From Alphaproteobacteria bacterium (lineage in GTDB: Bacteria; Pseudomonadota; Alphaproteobacteria; CAAHEQ01; UBA3637), in assembly GCA_017513365.1 (NCBI GenBank), contig JAFXFY010000183.1:1-8278 (forward strand): a stretch of DNA of 8,278 bases, given 5' to 3'. The position numbers were made by a program, and so were the translations under genes. The notes beneath the pieces were generated by a model, which saw only the letters and a list, made by a program, of their open reading frames with translations, was not told the origin of the DNA and searched no databases. Below, piece by piece: positions 1 to 5,453 of this stretch (positions are counted from its first letter, which is position 1; every line of letters starts with the position of its first letter).

Positions 1-1
1 T

Positions 2-592
2 GAACAAAATGTCGGGTTAGTGATGTTAGTTGACAGAAGTGGTAGTACGTCGAATAACTGTAAAGTTACTAGAACACTTGCAGATGGAACAAAACAAAAA
101 TTATATTGTGAAGATTTGATTACAGAGGCCTTGCAATCATTGGAAATTCCTAAAAAAATGAAAACTACTTTATATCTTCATAATACATCAACATCAGGCG
201 CATTGAATAATCCGTTGCCTTATGGAAATCATGATGAAACAGCCATTAATGATGCAATAATAAATTATACTCTGACATCTGGAAGTGTAACAACTTTTAA
301 ACAGGCGCTTAATGATATTGCAACAAATATTTGTCCAACGGGTGATAAATTAATTATTATGATGTGGACGGATGGAGAATTAGGTTATACAAAAACACCT
401 CTAAAAAATCTGAAAAATGTTTGTACAAATGCAAAATTTTATTATGTAGGTCCTAGTTCAAGTACTTATAGTGAGTATCGTGATGGATATTATGCGATAA
501 AATCGTTACCTGAAGATTATGTTGATAGTCTTAATGATCATATGAAACAAGAAGGGTGTGTTCCAAGACCAGAAAAGGAAGCCAGGGAATAA
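2..592 (+). CDS. von Willebrand factor A (vWA) domain protein, 5'-truncated by the window edge
   Basis: The reading frame is open from base 2, so the N-terminus lies outside the window; the in-frame GTG at 20 and ATG at 23 sit inside the first beta strand and are not the real start. The 196 visible residues form most of a vWA domain. A hydrophobic strand leads into D-x-S-x-S (Asp11, Ser13, Ser15 counted from base 2). A Thr pair follows at residues 97-98 (TTFKQAL) and an Asp at 124 in WTDGE, after a hydrophobic strand. Together these are the three parts of a metal-ion-dependent adhesion site, so metal binding is probably intact. Five cysteines (20, 36, 111, 141, 186) suggest disulfides and an extracytoplasmic location, but no signal peptide can be seen. 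Four of five Arg codons are AGA/AGG, unlike the downstream lipoprotein gene. The acceptor or partner is unknown; an adhesion or pilus-associated role is only a guess. Confidence 0.75.
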   Translation, partial: EQNVGLVMLVDRSGSTSNNCKVTRTLADGTKQKLYCEDLITEALQSLEIPKKMKTTLYLHNTSTSGALNNPLPYGNHDETAINDAIINYTLTSGSVTTFKQALNDIATNICPTGDKLIIMMWTDGELGYTKTPLKNLKNVCTNAKFYYVGPSSSTYSEYRDGYYAIKSLPEDYVDSLNDHMKQEGCVPRPEKEARE

Positions 593-604
593 AAAATGGT
601 AGAA

Positions 605-640
605 AAAAATAAGAGGGATTTCCCTCTTATTTTTTTATTT
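605..640. terminator. Bidirectional rho-independent terminator
   Basis: A perfect inverted repeat with a core of GAGGGA/TCCCTC is flanked by A-runs on the left and T-runs on the right, so on both strands the hairpin is followed by a U-tract. It lies between the convergent vWA gene (ends at 592) and the hydrolase gene (ends at 672 on the minus strand) and can serve both. Confidence 0.9.
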
Positions 641-671
641 TTATAATCAAACAAAATTTTGTTATCCGAAA

Positions 672-1373
672 TTAATAATCATCATTTGGAATTTCGGGAT
701 GTTTGACTTTCTTTAATGTCTTTTTGGGTTTTCTGGACTTAATATCCGGTACCATTCTGACAATAATATCGTACATTTCCTTTAAGTTTTTGGAATACAA
801 ATGATCGGCCGATGGTATCGGGCAATATTCTACATGAACGAATCGGTGGCCGGCCAGTTGTTCGGCCAACATTTCAACAGATGTTTCGGATACGATTGTA
901 TCTCGTCCACCTTGAATAATTAAACCAGAAGCTGGACAAGGTGATAAGAAATCAAATTGATACATATTCGTTGGAGGAGATACAAAAACAAATCCGCTGA
1001 TTTCCGGACGACGCATTAAAACCTGAGCCGCCACCCAAGCCCCAAAAGAATATCCAGCAATCCAACAGACATTTGTTTCTGAATCCATATTTTGCAAATA
1101 ATCTAAGGCAACGATAGCATCGGCAAGTTCACCAACGCCTGTTCCGTCAATTTCACCTTGAGAGTTTCCGACCCCACGATAATTAAATCTTAGAACGGAA
1201 AACCCCATATTTACAAAGGCTTGGAAAATGGCATAAGTAACCCGATTATTCATTGTACCGCCTTGAGCCGGATGCGGATGTAATACTAAAACAAGAGGGG
1301 CTCGAGGGTTTTCTGAACGATGAAAACGTCCTTCTAATCTGCCAGCTGGGCCGTTAAAGAAAACTTCTGCCAT
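672..1373 (-). CDS. Alpha/beta hydrolase (COG2945-like, dienelactone hydrolase-type fold)
   Basis: This 233-residue protein is a cytoplasmic alpha/beta hydrolase with no signal peptide. After the first strands comes HPHP followed by GGTMNN (residues 32-43), the oxyanion-region signature typical of the COG2945 'predicted alpha/beta hydrolase' group. RFNYRGVGNS follows at 62-71. The nucleophile elbow is GYSFG (107-111, Ser109), the acid is Asp158 in GGRD, and the base is His191 in SADHLY, so the catalytic triad is complete. The C-terminus carries a lysine-rich tail (residues 212-225) beyond the usual fold. The ATG is preceded by AAGGAG at 7-base spacing. It is a single gene, with a promoter in the gap before the tRNA and a shared terminator downstream. 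The substrate is unknown; esterase or thioesterase-like activity is the most that the family supports. Confidence 0.88.
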   Translation of the reverse strand: MAEVFFNGPAGRLEGRFHRSENPRAPLVLVLHPHPAQGGTMNNRVTYAIFQAFVNMGFSVLRFNYRGVGNSQGEIDGTGVGELADAIVALDYLQNMDSETNVCWIAGYSFGAWVAAQVLMRRPEISGFVFVSPPTNMYQFDFLSPCPASGLIIQGGRDTIVSETSVEMLAEQLAGHRFVHVEYCPIPSADHLYSKNLKEMYDIIVRMVPDIKSRKPKKTLKKVKHPEIPNDDY

Positions 1374-1425
1374 ATTTTACTCCTTATAATATATTAAAAA
1401 ATAACAAAATTTTATTATAGTGTGA

Positions 1426-1454
1426 ATTTTATATCATTTTTTTGAAAAAATCAA
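1426..1454 (-). promoter_or_regulatory. Putative promoter of the alpha/beta hydrolase gene
   Basis: Read on the minus strand, TTGATT (1454-1449) and TAAAAT (1431-1426) are separated by 17 bases, upstream of the hydrolase ATG at 1373. A second, perfect TATAAT lies at 1419-1414 but has no good -35 partner, so the exact start point is uncertain. Confidence 0.45.
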
Positions 1455-1464
1455 TATTTTTTTG

Positions 1465-1493
1465 TTGACAATCGTTTTTAAAAGCGTTATAAG
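1465..1493 (+). promoter_or_regulatory. Promoter of the tRNA gene
   Basis: A perfect -35 TTGACA (1465-1470) and a -10 TATAAG (1488-1493) are 17 bases apart, the ideal sigma-70 spacing. The -10 ends 14 bases before the tRNA 5' end, which implies a leader of only a few bases. Confidence 0.8.
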
Positions 1494-1507
1494 TATCTTC
1501 ATCCGAT

Positions 1508-1583
1508 GGCGGAGTAGCTCAGTTGGTAGAGCAGAGGAATCATAATCCTTGTGTCGGCGGTTCGAACCCGTCCTTCGCTACCA
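1508..1583 (+). tRNA. tRNA-Met (anticodon CAT), elongator type
   Basis: The 76 bases fold into a complete cloverleaf with an encoded CCA end. The acceptor is GGCGGAG paired with CTTCGCT, the D stem is GCTC/GAGC with loop AGTTGGTA, the anticodon stem is GAGGA/TCCTT around loop ATCATAA, the variable region is GTGTC, and the T stem is GGCGG/CCGTC with loop TTCGAAC. The anticodon is CAT. It is not an initiator, because the stem lacks the three G-C pairs next to the anticodon and there is no C1:A72 mismatch. It is probably not tRNA-Ile2, because pairs 4-69 and 5-68 are G-C and G-U, not the C-G pairs that TilS prefers in E. coli. The ATCATAA loop arm resembles alphaproteobacterial elongator tRNA-Met. 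There are four wobble pairs, at 1-72, 5-68, 27-43 and 50-64. Confidence 0.93.
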
Positions 1584-1589
1584 TTTCAT

Positions 1590-1617
1590 AAAAGGCCTTC
1601 ATTTGAAGGCCTTTTTC
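1590..1617. terminator. Hairpin terminator after the tRNA, also usable by marC-family gene
   Basis: AAAGGCCTTC and GAAGGCCTTT form a perfect 10-bp stem around the loop ATTT, followed by a short T-run. On the minus strand the same hairpin is followed by TTTTATG, so it can also end the convergent MarC-family gene, whose stop lies at 1639. Confidence 0.85.
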
Positions 1618-1638
1618 ATTAAATACACTATCTTCTTA

Positions 1639-2247
1639 TTAATTAAAATCGCGAATTAACTTTTCGACCACAATGGTTAAGTTTGTTGTGAAAATTTTAA
1701 TCGCAATAGCCAATAAGATAACACCAAATAATTTTTGTATCATAATTAAAATGCTTTTGCTGACCACTTTTTCGATTCGTTTTGAAGCGACTAAAACACC
1801 GTATATAACAAATACGTTAGCAATTAAGGCAATTAAAATATTAATGTCATGATATTGGGCCCGAATGGATAAAAGAGTTGTTAAAACGCCTGAACCGGCT
1901 AATGTCGGAAATACAACCGGCATAAAGGTAGCATCTTTTTCGGCATCTGGACCATCTTTAAAAAACTCGGTGTTTAAAATCATCTCTAAGGCAATTAAAA
2001 AGATAACGATAGAACCAGCAACGGCAAAGGTTGAGATATCCAATCCGAACAATTTTAAAAAAGCCTCTCCAATATAAAAGAAACTTAAAAACATGATAAA
2101 GGATAAAATGGCCCCACGTTTTGGGTTAATTTCCTTTCCTTTGTTATTTAAACGAACCAATAAGGGGAGGGCACCAACCGCATCAATGATGGCAAATAAA
2201 ACAATAAAGGCACTGGCACATTGTCTTAAATCAAATGAACTAAACAT
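1639..2247 (-). CDS. MarC family integral membrane protein (UPF0056)
   Basis: At 202 residues this has the usual length of the MarC/YchE family, and it shows about six hydrophobic segments: near residues 10-30, 45-65, 72-91, 108-127, 133-153 and 167-187. Family landmarks are visible: the first-helix motif ending IIDAVGALP (21-29), FAVAGSIVIFLIALEM in the third helix, and the re-entrant-looking MPVVFPTLAGSG segment at about 108-119. Two motif positions differ from the common form: DP is DA (Asp22-Ala23) and GPG is GSG. The family has no agreed function; it was once linked to multiple antibiotic resistance, a role later disputed for E. coli MarC. The ATG is preceded by AGGAG at 7-base spacing. 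It is a single gene on the minus strand with its own putative promoter, divergent from the lipoprotein operon. Confidence 0.9.
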   Translation of the reverse strand: MFSSFDLRQCASAFIVLFAIIDAVGALPLLVRLNNKGKEINPKRGAILSFIMFLSFFYIGEAFLKLFGLDISTFAVAGSIVIFLIALEMILNTEFFKDGPDAEKDATFMPVVFPTLAGSGVLTTLLSIRAQYHDINILIALIANVFVIYGVLVASKRIEKVVSKSILIMIQKLFGVILLAIAIKIFTTNLTIVVEKLIRDFN

Positions 2248-2279
2248 ACAAAATCTCCTATTTTATTAAATAATAAGGT

Positions 2280-2307
2280 ATCATAATACGAAAAAAAATA
2301 AACGCAA
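2280..2307 (-). promoter_or_regulatory. Putative promoter of the marC-family gene
   Basis: Read on the minus strand, TTGCGT (2307-2302) and TATGAT (2285-2280) are separated by 16 bases, 33 bases upstream of the start codon. The -10 matches consensus at five of six positions. Confidence 0.45.
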
Positions 2308-2338
2308 GTAAAATTATTTTTATTTTAAAAATTATATC

Positions 2339-2377
2339 TTGATTTTTGATGAAAAACCTTTTAATGTAGGGATAAAT
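2339..2377 (+). promoter_or_regulatory. Possible promoter region of the lipoprotein operon
   Basis: TTGATT at 2339-2344 has only weak -10 candidates downstream (TAATGT at 17 bases, or GATAAA at 2371-2376). A promoter is expected in this divergent gap of 150 bases, but the exact boxes are unclear. Confidence 0.3.
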
Positions 2378-2397
2378 ATTGATGAAAGGAAAAAATC

Positions 2398-2847
2398 ATG
2401 AAACGTTTATTTTGTCTGTTATTGGTCAGTTGCTTGGGCGTCGTTGGATGTAGCTATGAACGCTTAGAACCATCGTTTAAATCCGAAGATACATTCGCAA
2501 CGGATGGTACAATGCAATCTACACCGAATTTTGCTCAGTTTCGTGAAATCCCCGTTCCGGAAAAGGCAACAATGGATTTGAAAAAAACGATGTTGTTTGG
2601 TAATGATCCTTTGATTGGACGTTTGGCTTTTTCGGCCCCTTACAGTCAATCCAGTTTGTTTGATTTTTATATGCAAGAAATGCCTAAATTCGGTTGGCGT
2701 GAAATAACGGTGATTCGGTCTGCGAACAGCTTTTTGACTTTTTCCAAAGGTAATCGTGTTGCCACCATTCAACTCAGTACAACGGCCGTCAGTGGCAGTG
2801 ATGTTATTTTTGATATTTCAATTGGTAAAAGTTTGCAAGCCGAGTAA
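2398..2847 (+). CDS. Small predicted lipoprotein, family not recognised by name
   Basis: The 149-residue product starts with Lys-Arg, a hydrophobic stretch (residues 4-16) and a lipobox VVGC with Cys18, so it should be cleaved by signal peptidase II, lipidated and anchored to a membrane. Ser at +2 of the mature protein favours outer-membrane sorting by the enterobacterial rule, which may not hold here. The body has a compact conserved-looking core: VPEKATMDLKKT at about 53-64, IGRL near 73-76, then FYMQEMPKFGW at 90-100, SFLTFSKGNR at 111-120 and an alternating beta-rich end. That layout, a short FY-x-x-EM-x-x-x-GW helix followed by strands, recalls small proteobacterial lipoproteins of unknown function. 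The ATG is preceded by AAGGA at 7-base spacing. It is the first gene of a tight three-gene run, with 5 bases to the next gene. Confidence 0.8.
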   Translation: MKRLFCLLLVSCLGVVGCSYERLEPSFKSEDTFATDGTMQSTPNFAQFREIPVPEKATMDLKKTMLFGNDPLIGRLAFSAPYSQSSLFDFYMQEMPKFGWREITVIRSANSFLTFSKGNRVATIQLSTTAVSGSDVIFDISIGKSLQAE

Positions 2848-2852
2848 TTTAT

Positions 2853-3698
2853 ATGTCGAATAAAAGTGTGATTACAAAAATTCAAAATCAAATTGGCACA
2901 ATTGATGCCGAAATTTTGAGCTTACTCGTGCGCAGGTTTGAAGCCGTCAAGGCCTTGTCTGTTCAAGAAAATATCCCAGAAGATGAAATTTCATATCGGC
3001 CGGATAGAGAAGCTAAAGTTATGCGTAATGCGATTGAGCAAAATAACGGTATGTTACCGGTAGGCTCTCTGTCTAAAATTATGCGGGAAATTATTTCCAT
3101 TGAACAACAAATTCATCGGGCTTTTAATGTGGCGGTATATGTTAAAGAGCAATCTCAAAATATGTTGGAATTATCTAAGGAACACTTTGGGACAAATTGT
3201 CGGTATATCCCTTGTTTGTCATTATCTCAAACTATTCAAAAAGTAGATTCTGATGAGGCAGGAGTCGCCGTTTTACCCCTATTTGATGGGGCTGAAGAAT
3301 CGTGGTGGACAACGTTGTCATGTGGGTCTCATGAAACGTTAAAGATTGTCGCAAAATTACCGTTTTTAAAGAAAAATATTACTTCGGAAAAAGAAGCTTA
3401 TGTCATTGGTCGGGCACCATTTTTACCAACTGGAAATGATAGAACGCTCTTTGCGATTGAAATGAGTTCTCAAACCAGTATTGCCTCTCTTAAATCGTTA
3501 TTGGAAGAGGTGGGATTAACCGTTCATCAAGTGTGGCCGGCGTATCATTTATCCCGTATTTATTTGTTTGCGGTAGAATTGGATGGATATATTACACCTG
3601 ACGATAAACGAATTGTTCTCTTTAAAAAAGCACAGGAAAAGAATGTCTTTTTAATGCGTCCTATCGGCGGATATGCGATGCAGGAAAATTTGGGGTAA
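2853..3698 (+). CDS. Chorismate mutase (AroQ-type) fused to a degenerate prephenate dehydratase-like region
   Basis: Residues 5-90 align without gaps to the first 39 residues of E. coli PheA chorismate mutase and then with one insertion: QIGTIDAEILSLLVRR, RPDREAKVM (49-57), and MREIISIEQQ (77-86). Residues 93-190 resemble a reduced prephenate dehydratase substrate domain (AVYVKEQ, then VAVLPL near 138-143, then a WW pair). Residues about 199-275 look like an ACT-type regulatory domain. At 281 residues it is shorter than bifunctional P-proteins, which have about 360-390. Of the E. coli catalytic residues, Arg28, Arg51 (here Arg52), Glu52 (Glu53) and a Gln near 88 are kept, but Arg11 is Gln and Lys39 is Glu. 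Activity is therefore uncertain. Related alphaproteobacterial proteins are annotated as chorismate mutase. The SD is weak and translation is probably coupled to the lipoprotein gene. Confidence 0.75.
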   Translation: MSNKSVITKIQNQIGTIDAEILSLLVRRFEAVKALSVQENIPEDEISYRPDREAKVMRNAIEQNNGMLPVGSLSKIMREIISIEQQIHRAFNVAVYVKEQSQNMLELSKEHFGTNCRYIPCLSLSQTIQKVDSDEAGVAVLPLFDGAEESWWTTLSCGSHETLKIVAKLPFLKKNITSEKEAYVIGRAPFLPTGNDRTLFAIEMSSQTSIASLKSLLEEVGLTVHQVWPAYHLSRIYLFAVELDGYITPDDKRIVLFKKAQEKNVFLMRPIGGYAMQENLG

Positions 3699-3701
3699 AC
3701 T

Positions 3702-4529
3702 ATGGGAATGCTTAAGGATTTATTTGGTTCAAAAAAAAGTAATTCACCGGATGTATTGGGGCGGTATCCTGAGTATATGCAGGTTCGAGCCTTGCCGGAA
3801 CGCAGGTATTTAAAAACATCACGTTTATTGGCGGCGTTTATTCTTATTAACTTGGGTATTACTTTGGCTTTAAGTGGGATTTATACCTATATGGTTGAAC
3901 GGGTTGATGTGTCCATTATGTCGCGTAAGGCGGTGAATTTGTTGTATATTGATCCTGAAAAGAAAATGTTATTGCCTGCAGAACATCCTCAAAAAACGGT
4001 TGCCGCCACTCAGTTAGTGGCGGAAGATTTAATCAAACAATACATTTTGGAACGCCATACGATTTTGGCTGATAATAATAAGATGGAAAAAGTTATTGGT
4101 GGCTATGGTATGGTGGGGGTGTTGTCTGAACGGAAAAATGTTTTTTCGGCTTTTAAATCAGAAGCAACACATGAGCTTGAATTAGCTCGTCATAAAGGAT
4201 ATGTACGAGATATGCACTTGTATGAATTAGAATACGTATACGAAAATATGTGGCAAGCTATTTTTGACGTATTTGATATGCCTATTCCGGATACCTTTAA
4301 TCCGTTATGTCATAATTGTATGGATAATTCGGCAGAATGTATTAACTGTAAAAAGCAACAAGCGCTTAATCGTAAGCGTTATAAGGCCTTTATTCGTATC
4401 AGTTTTGCCAATAAAAAAGATATTTCCAACCCATTGGGGGTAATGGTTTATTCTTATCAAGTTGTTCCTATGGTTGTGAGAGATAACAGCTTTTGGGATA
4501 CACCTCGGGCATTGAAAAACGAATTGTAA
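3702..4529 (+). CDS. Single-pass membrane protein with VirB8-like layout and a double CxxC insert
   Basis: The 275-residue protein has a short cytoplasmic N-terminus with basic residues, one transmembrane helix at about residues 43-65, and a C-terminal domain predicted to be periplasmic. The arrangement resembles VirB8/DotI-type scaffold proteins of type IV secretion systems: N-terminal helix, then ...LIKQYILERHTIL (110-122), a helical stretch up to ERK (143-145), and paired strands RYKAFIRISF and GVMVYSYQVVPM. No other secretion gene lies in the window, so this is a fold-level guess. Between the helical part and the strands sits CHNC-x6-CINC (Cys203, 206, 213, 216), which could bind a metal or form disulfides. 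The gene starts 3 bases after the chorismate mutase stop with GGGG as a weak SD; an in-frame ATG two codons later is an alternative. No terminator is seen after it. Confidence 0.6.
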   Translation: MGMLKDLFGSKKSNSPDVLGRYPEYMQVRALPERRYLKTSRLLAAFILINLGITLALSGIYTYMVERVDVSIMSRKAVNLLYIDPEKKMLLPAEHPQKTVAATQLVAEDLIKQYILERHTILADNNKMEKVIGGYGMVGVLSERKNVFSAFKSEATHELELARHKGYVRDMHLYELEYVYENMWQAIFDVFDMPIPDTFNPLCHNCMDNSAECINCKKQQALNRKRYKAFIRISFANKKDISNPLGVMVYSYQVVPMVVRDNSFWDTPRALKNEL

Positions 4530-4585
4530 AATATATTCAAACGGATGGATTTTACAGGTATTCGTTGAAATTATAAAAAAACTTC

Positions 4586-4613
4586 TTGCTATTTTTTTTT
4601 ATTTGGCTATAAT
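4586..4613 (+). promoter_or_regulatory. Promoter of the ferredoxin gene
   Basis: A -35 TTGCTA (4586-4591) and a perfect -10 TATAAT (4608-4613) lie 16 bases apart. A leader of about 30 bases carries AAGGAG (4636-4641) at 8-base spacing from the ATG. Confidence 0.75.
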
Positions 4614-4649
4614 CGCCTTCAGGTTAACTTATAAAAAGGAGAATTAGGT

Positions 4650-4889
4650 ATGCCGTCAGTTGTAAATGATTCATGCAGATTGTGCAAAAGTTGTGTAGAA
4701 GTGTGTCCTGTAGATGCTTTCCGTGAAGGTGAAACAATGGTTGTTGTTTCTCCGGATGATTGTATTGAATGTGGTGTTTGTATTTCCGAATGTCCGCAAG
4801 GGGCCATTACTCCGTCTGATGAGGCCGATGAAAAATGGATTGAATTTAATGCAAAACATGCCGCCGAATGGCCAGTTGCTTCAAAATAA
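4650..4889 (+). CDS. Two-cluster ferredoxin, FdxA-like
   Basis: This is a 79-residue soluble electron carrier. Eight cysteines form two classical motifs: CX2CX2CX3CP (Cys9, 12, 15, 19) and CX2CX2CX3CP (Cys38, 41, 44, 48). This is the pattern for two [4Fe-4S] clusters. The second half and tail (DEKWIEFN...EWP, residues 60-75) match the C-terminal helix of alphaproteobacterial FdxA. Those FdxA proteins usually have a longer first motif (CX2CX4CX3CP), a [3Fe-4S] plus a [4Fe-4S] cluster, and about 100-110 residues. Here the first motif is two residues shorter, the Cys after PVD is Ala (PVDAF), and the tail is short. The start is fixed by a strong SD at 8 bases. The gene is monocistronic, with its own promoter and terminator. 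Its redox partners are unknown. Confidence 0.9.
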   Translation: MPSVVNDSCRLCKSCVEVCPVDAFREGETMVVVSPDDCIECGVCISECPQGAITPSDEADEKWIEFNAKHAAEWPVASK

Positions 4890-4907
4890 GTATTTTTCAA
4901 AATGATT

Positions 4908-4940
4908 AAAGCCGTTCCTGCATTTTGGAACGGTTTTTTT
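4908..4940 (+). terminator. Rho-independent terminator of the ferredoxin gene
   Basis: CCGTTCC (4912-4918) pairs with GGAACGG (4927-4933) around an 8-base loop, extended by a G-T and A-T pairs, and is followed by seven T residues. The next gene's -35 box begins two bases after the T-run. Confidence 0.92.
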
Positions 4941-4941
4941 A

Positions 4942-4969
4942 TTGACATTATCTTACATATGGATATATG
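4942..4969 (+). promoter_or_regulatory. Promoter of the 130-residue orphan gene
   Basis: A perfect -35 TTGACA (4942-4947) is followed after 16 bases by TATATG (4964-4969). TATAAG at 4971-4976 is closer to consensus but too far from the -35. The SD AAGGAG follows at 4982-4987. Confidence 0.6.
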
Positions 4970-4992
4970 GTATAAGAAAAAAAGGAGTAGTT

Positions 4993-5385
4993 ATGACACT
5001 AAAAGAAACTTTGCGAGCAATACAACGAGCCTTTTTAAAGGAAGTTTCCCCTTTAAAAATGCCTCAGCATTCAGATAAACCGGCATTTTATACAAAAGAA
5101 CAAGAACTCGCAATGGATTGGGAAGCCCGAATGCAAGCCAGAGCCATTCATCGGATGGAGCCCCATACCTCAGTCGTGCATCAACATGAAAAGATATTGC
5201 ATGAAATGCATGAAAAATTTTATGCCGATCCGGATAAGGGATTGAATAAAATTATGCAGGCTTATCATACTTGTATGTCCATAAAAAATGATAAAGAACA
5301 GATACAATTTGAAGATAAGTATGTGGCTCAAAAGGTGGCTAATTATATGCGGACACAGGCACAAATTTCAGAGCAGGGGCGATAA
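4993..5385 (+). CDS. Unrecognised 130-residue hydrophilic protein with a histidine cluster
   Basis: I do not recognise this protein. The start chosen is the ATG at 4993, preceded by AAGGAG at about 5 bases; an upstream in-frame TTG at 4942 coincides with the -35 box and would place the promoter inside the gene. The product has no signal peptide or membrane segment, is rich in charged residues, Met and Gln, and looks almost wholly helical. A short basic N-terminal helix (LKETLRAIQRAFLKE) is followed by a linker and then helices from about residue 33. Six histidines fall within residues 53-73 (53, 58, 63, 65, 70, 73), with spacings that could line one face of a helix. The single cysteine is Cys94. 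It has its own promoter, just after the ferredoxin terminator. A metal-binding role would be inference only. Confidence 0.75.
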   Translation: MTLKETLRAIQRAFLKEVSPLKMPQHSDKPAFYTKEQELAMDWEARMQARAIHRMEPHTSVVHQHEKILHEMHEKFYADPDKGLNKIMQAYHTCMSIKNDKEQIQFEDKYVAQKVANYMRTQAQISEQGR

Positions 5386-5408
5386 TTAAAAAAAGTTTTT
5401 TTTAAGGG

Positions 5409-5437
5409 TTTACATTTATTTGAAAATCGGATAAAAC
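5409..5437 (+). promoter_or_regulatory. Possible promoter of the glycosyltransferase pair
   Basis: TTTACA (5409-5414) and TAAAAC (5432-5437) lie 17 bases apart in the 68-base gap before the glycosyltransferase gene. The -10 is only a four-of-six match. Confidence 0.35.
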
Positions 5438-5453
5438 AAGTCATCTAGTAATA

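Noticed and set aside
1508..1583. tRNA-Ile2 (CAT, lysidine-modified) or initiator tRNA
   Set aside because: The 4-69 and 5-68 pairs do not fit the TilS preference known from E. coli, and the initiator hallmarks are absent.
1865..2077. Plus-strand open frame opposite the marC-family gene
   Set aside because: The minus-strand membrane protein is a clear family match; this one has no SD or motif.
2464..2772. Minus-strand open frame of 102 codons opposite the lipoprotein gene
   Set aside because: The sense frame has a signal peptide, lipobox and SD; the antisense product looks random and basic.
2853..3698. Full bifunctional PheA P-protein
   Set aside because: It is about 80-100 residues too short and the dehydratase catalytic motif (TRF-type) is not visible.
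4619..4948. Open frames on the minus strand, and in another plus frame, across the ferredoxin gene
   Set aside because: The plus-strand frame with eight ordered cysteines, promoter, SD and terminator is clearly real; the others lack SDs and any recognisable features.
4942..4992. In-frame TTG start that would extend the 130-residue protein by 17 residues
   Set aside because: The TTG is the start of the -35 box TTGACA, and ATG 4993 has a strong SD right before it.
5386..5408. A-run followed by T-run after the histidine-cluster gene as a terminator
   Set aside because: There is no G/C stem, only A-T complementarity with almost no loop, so it is not a convincing terminator.
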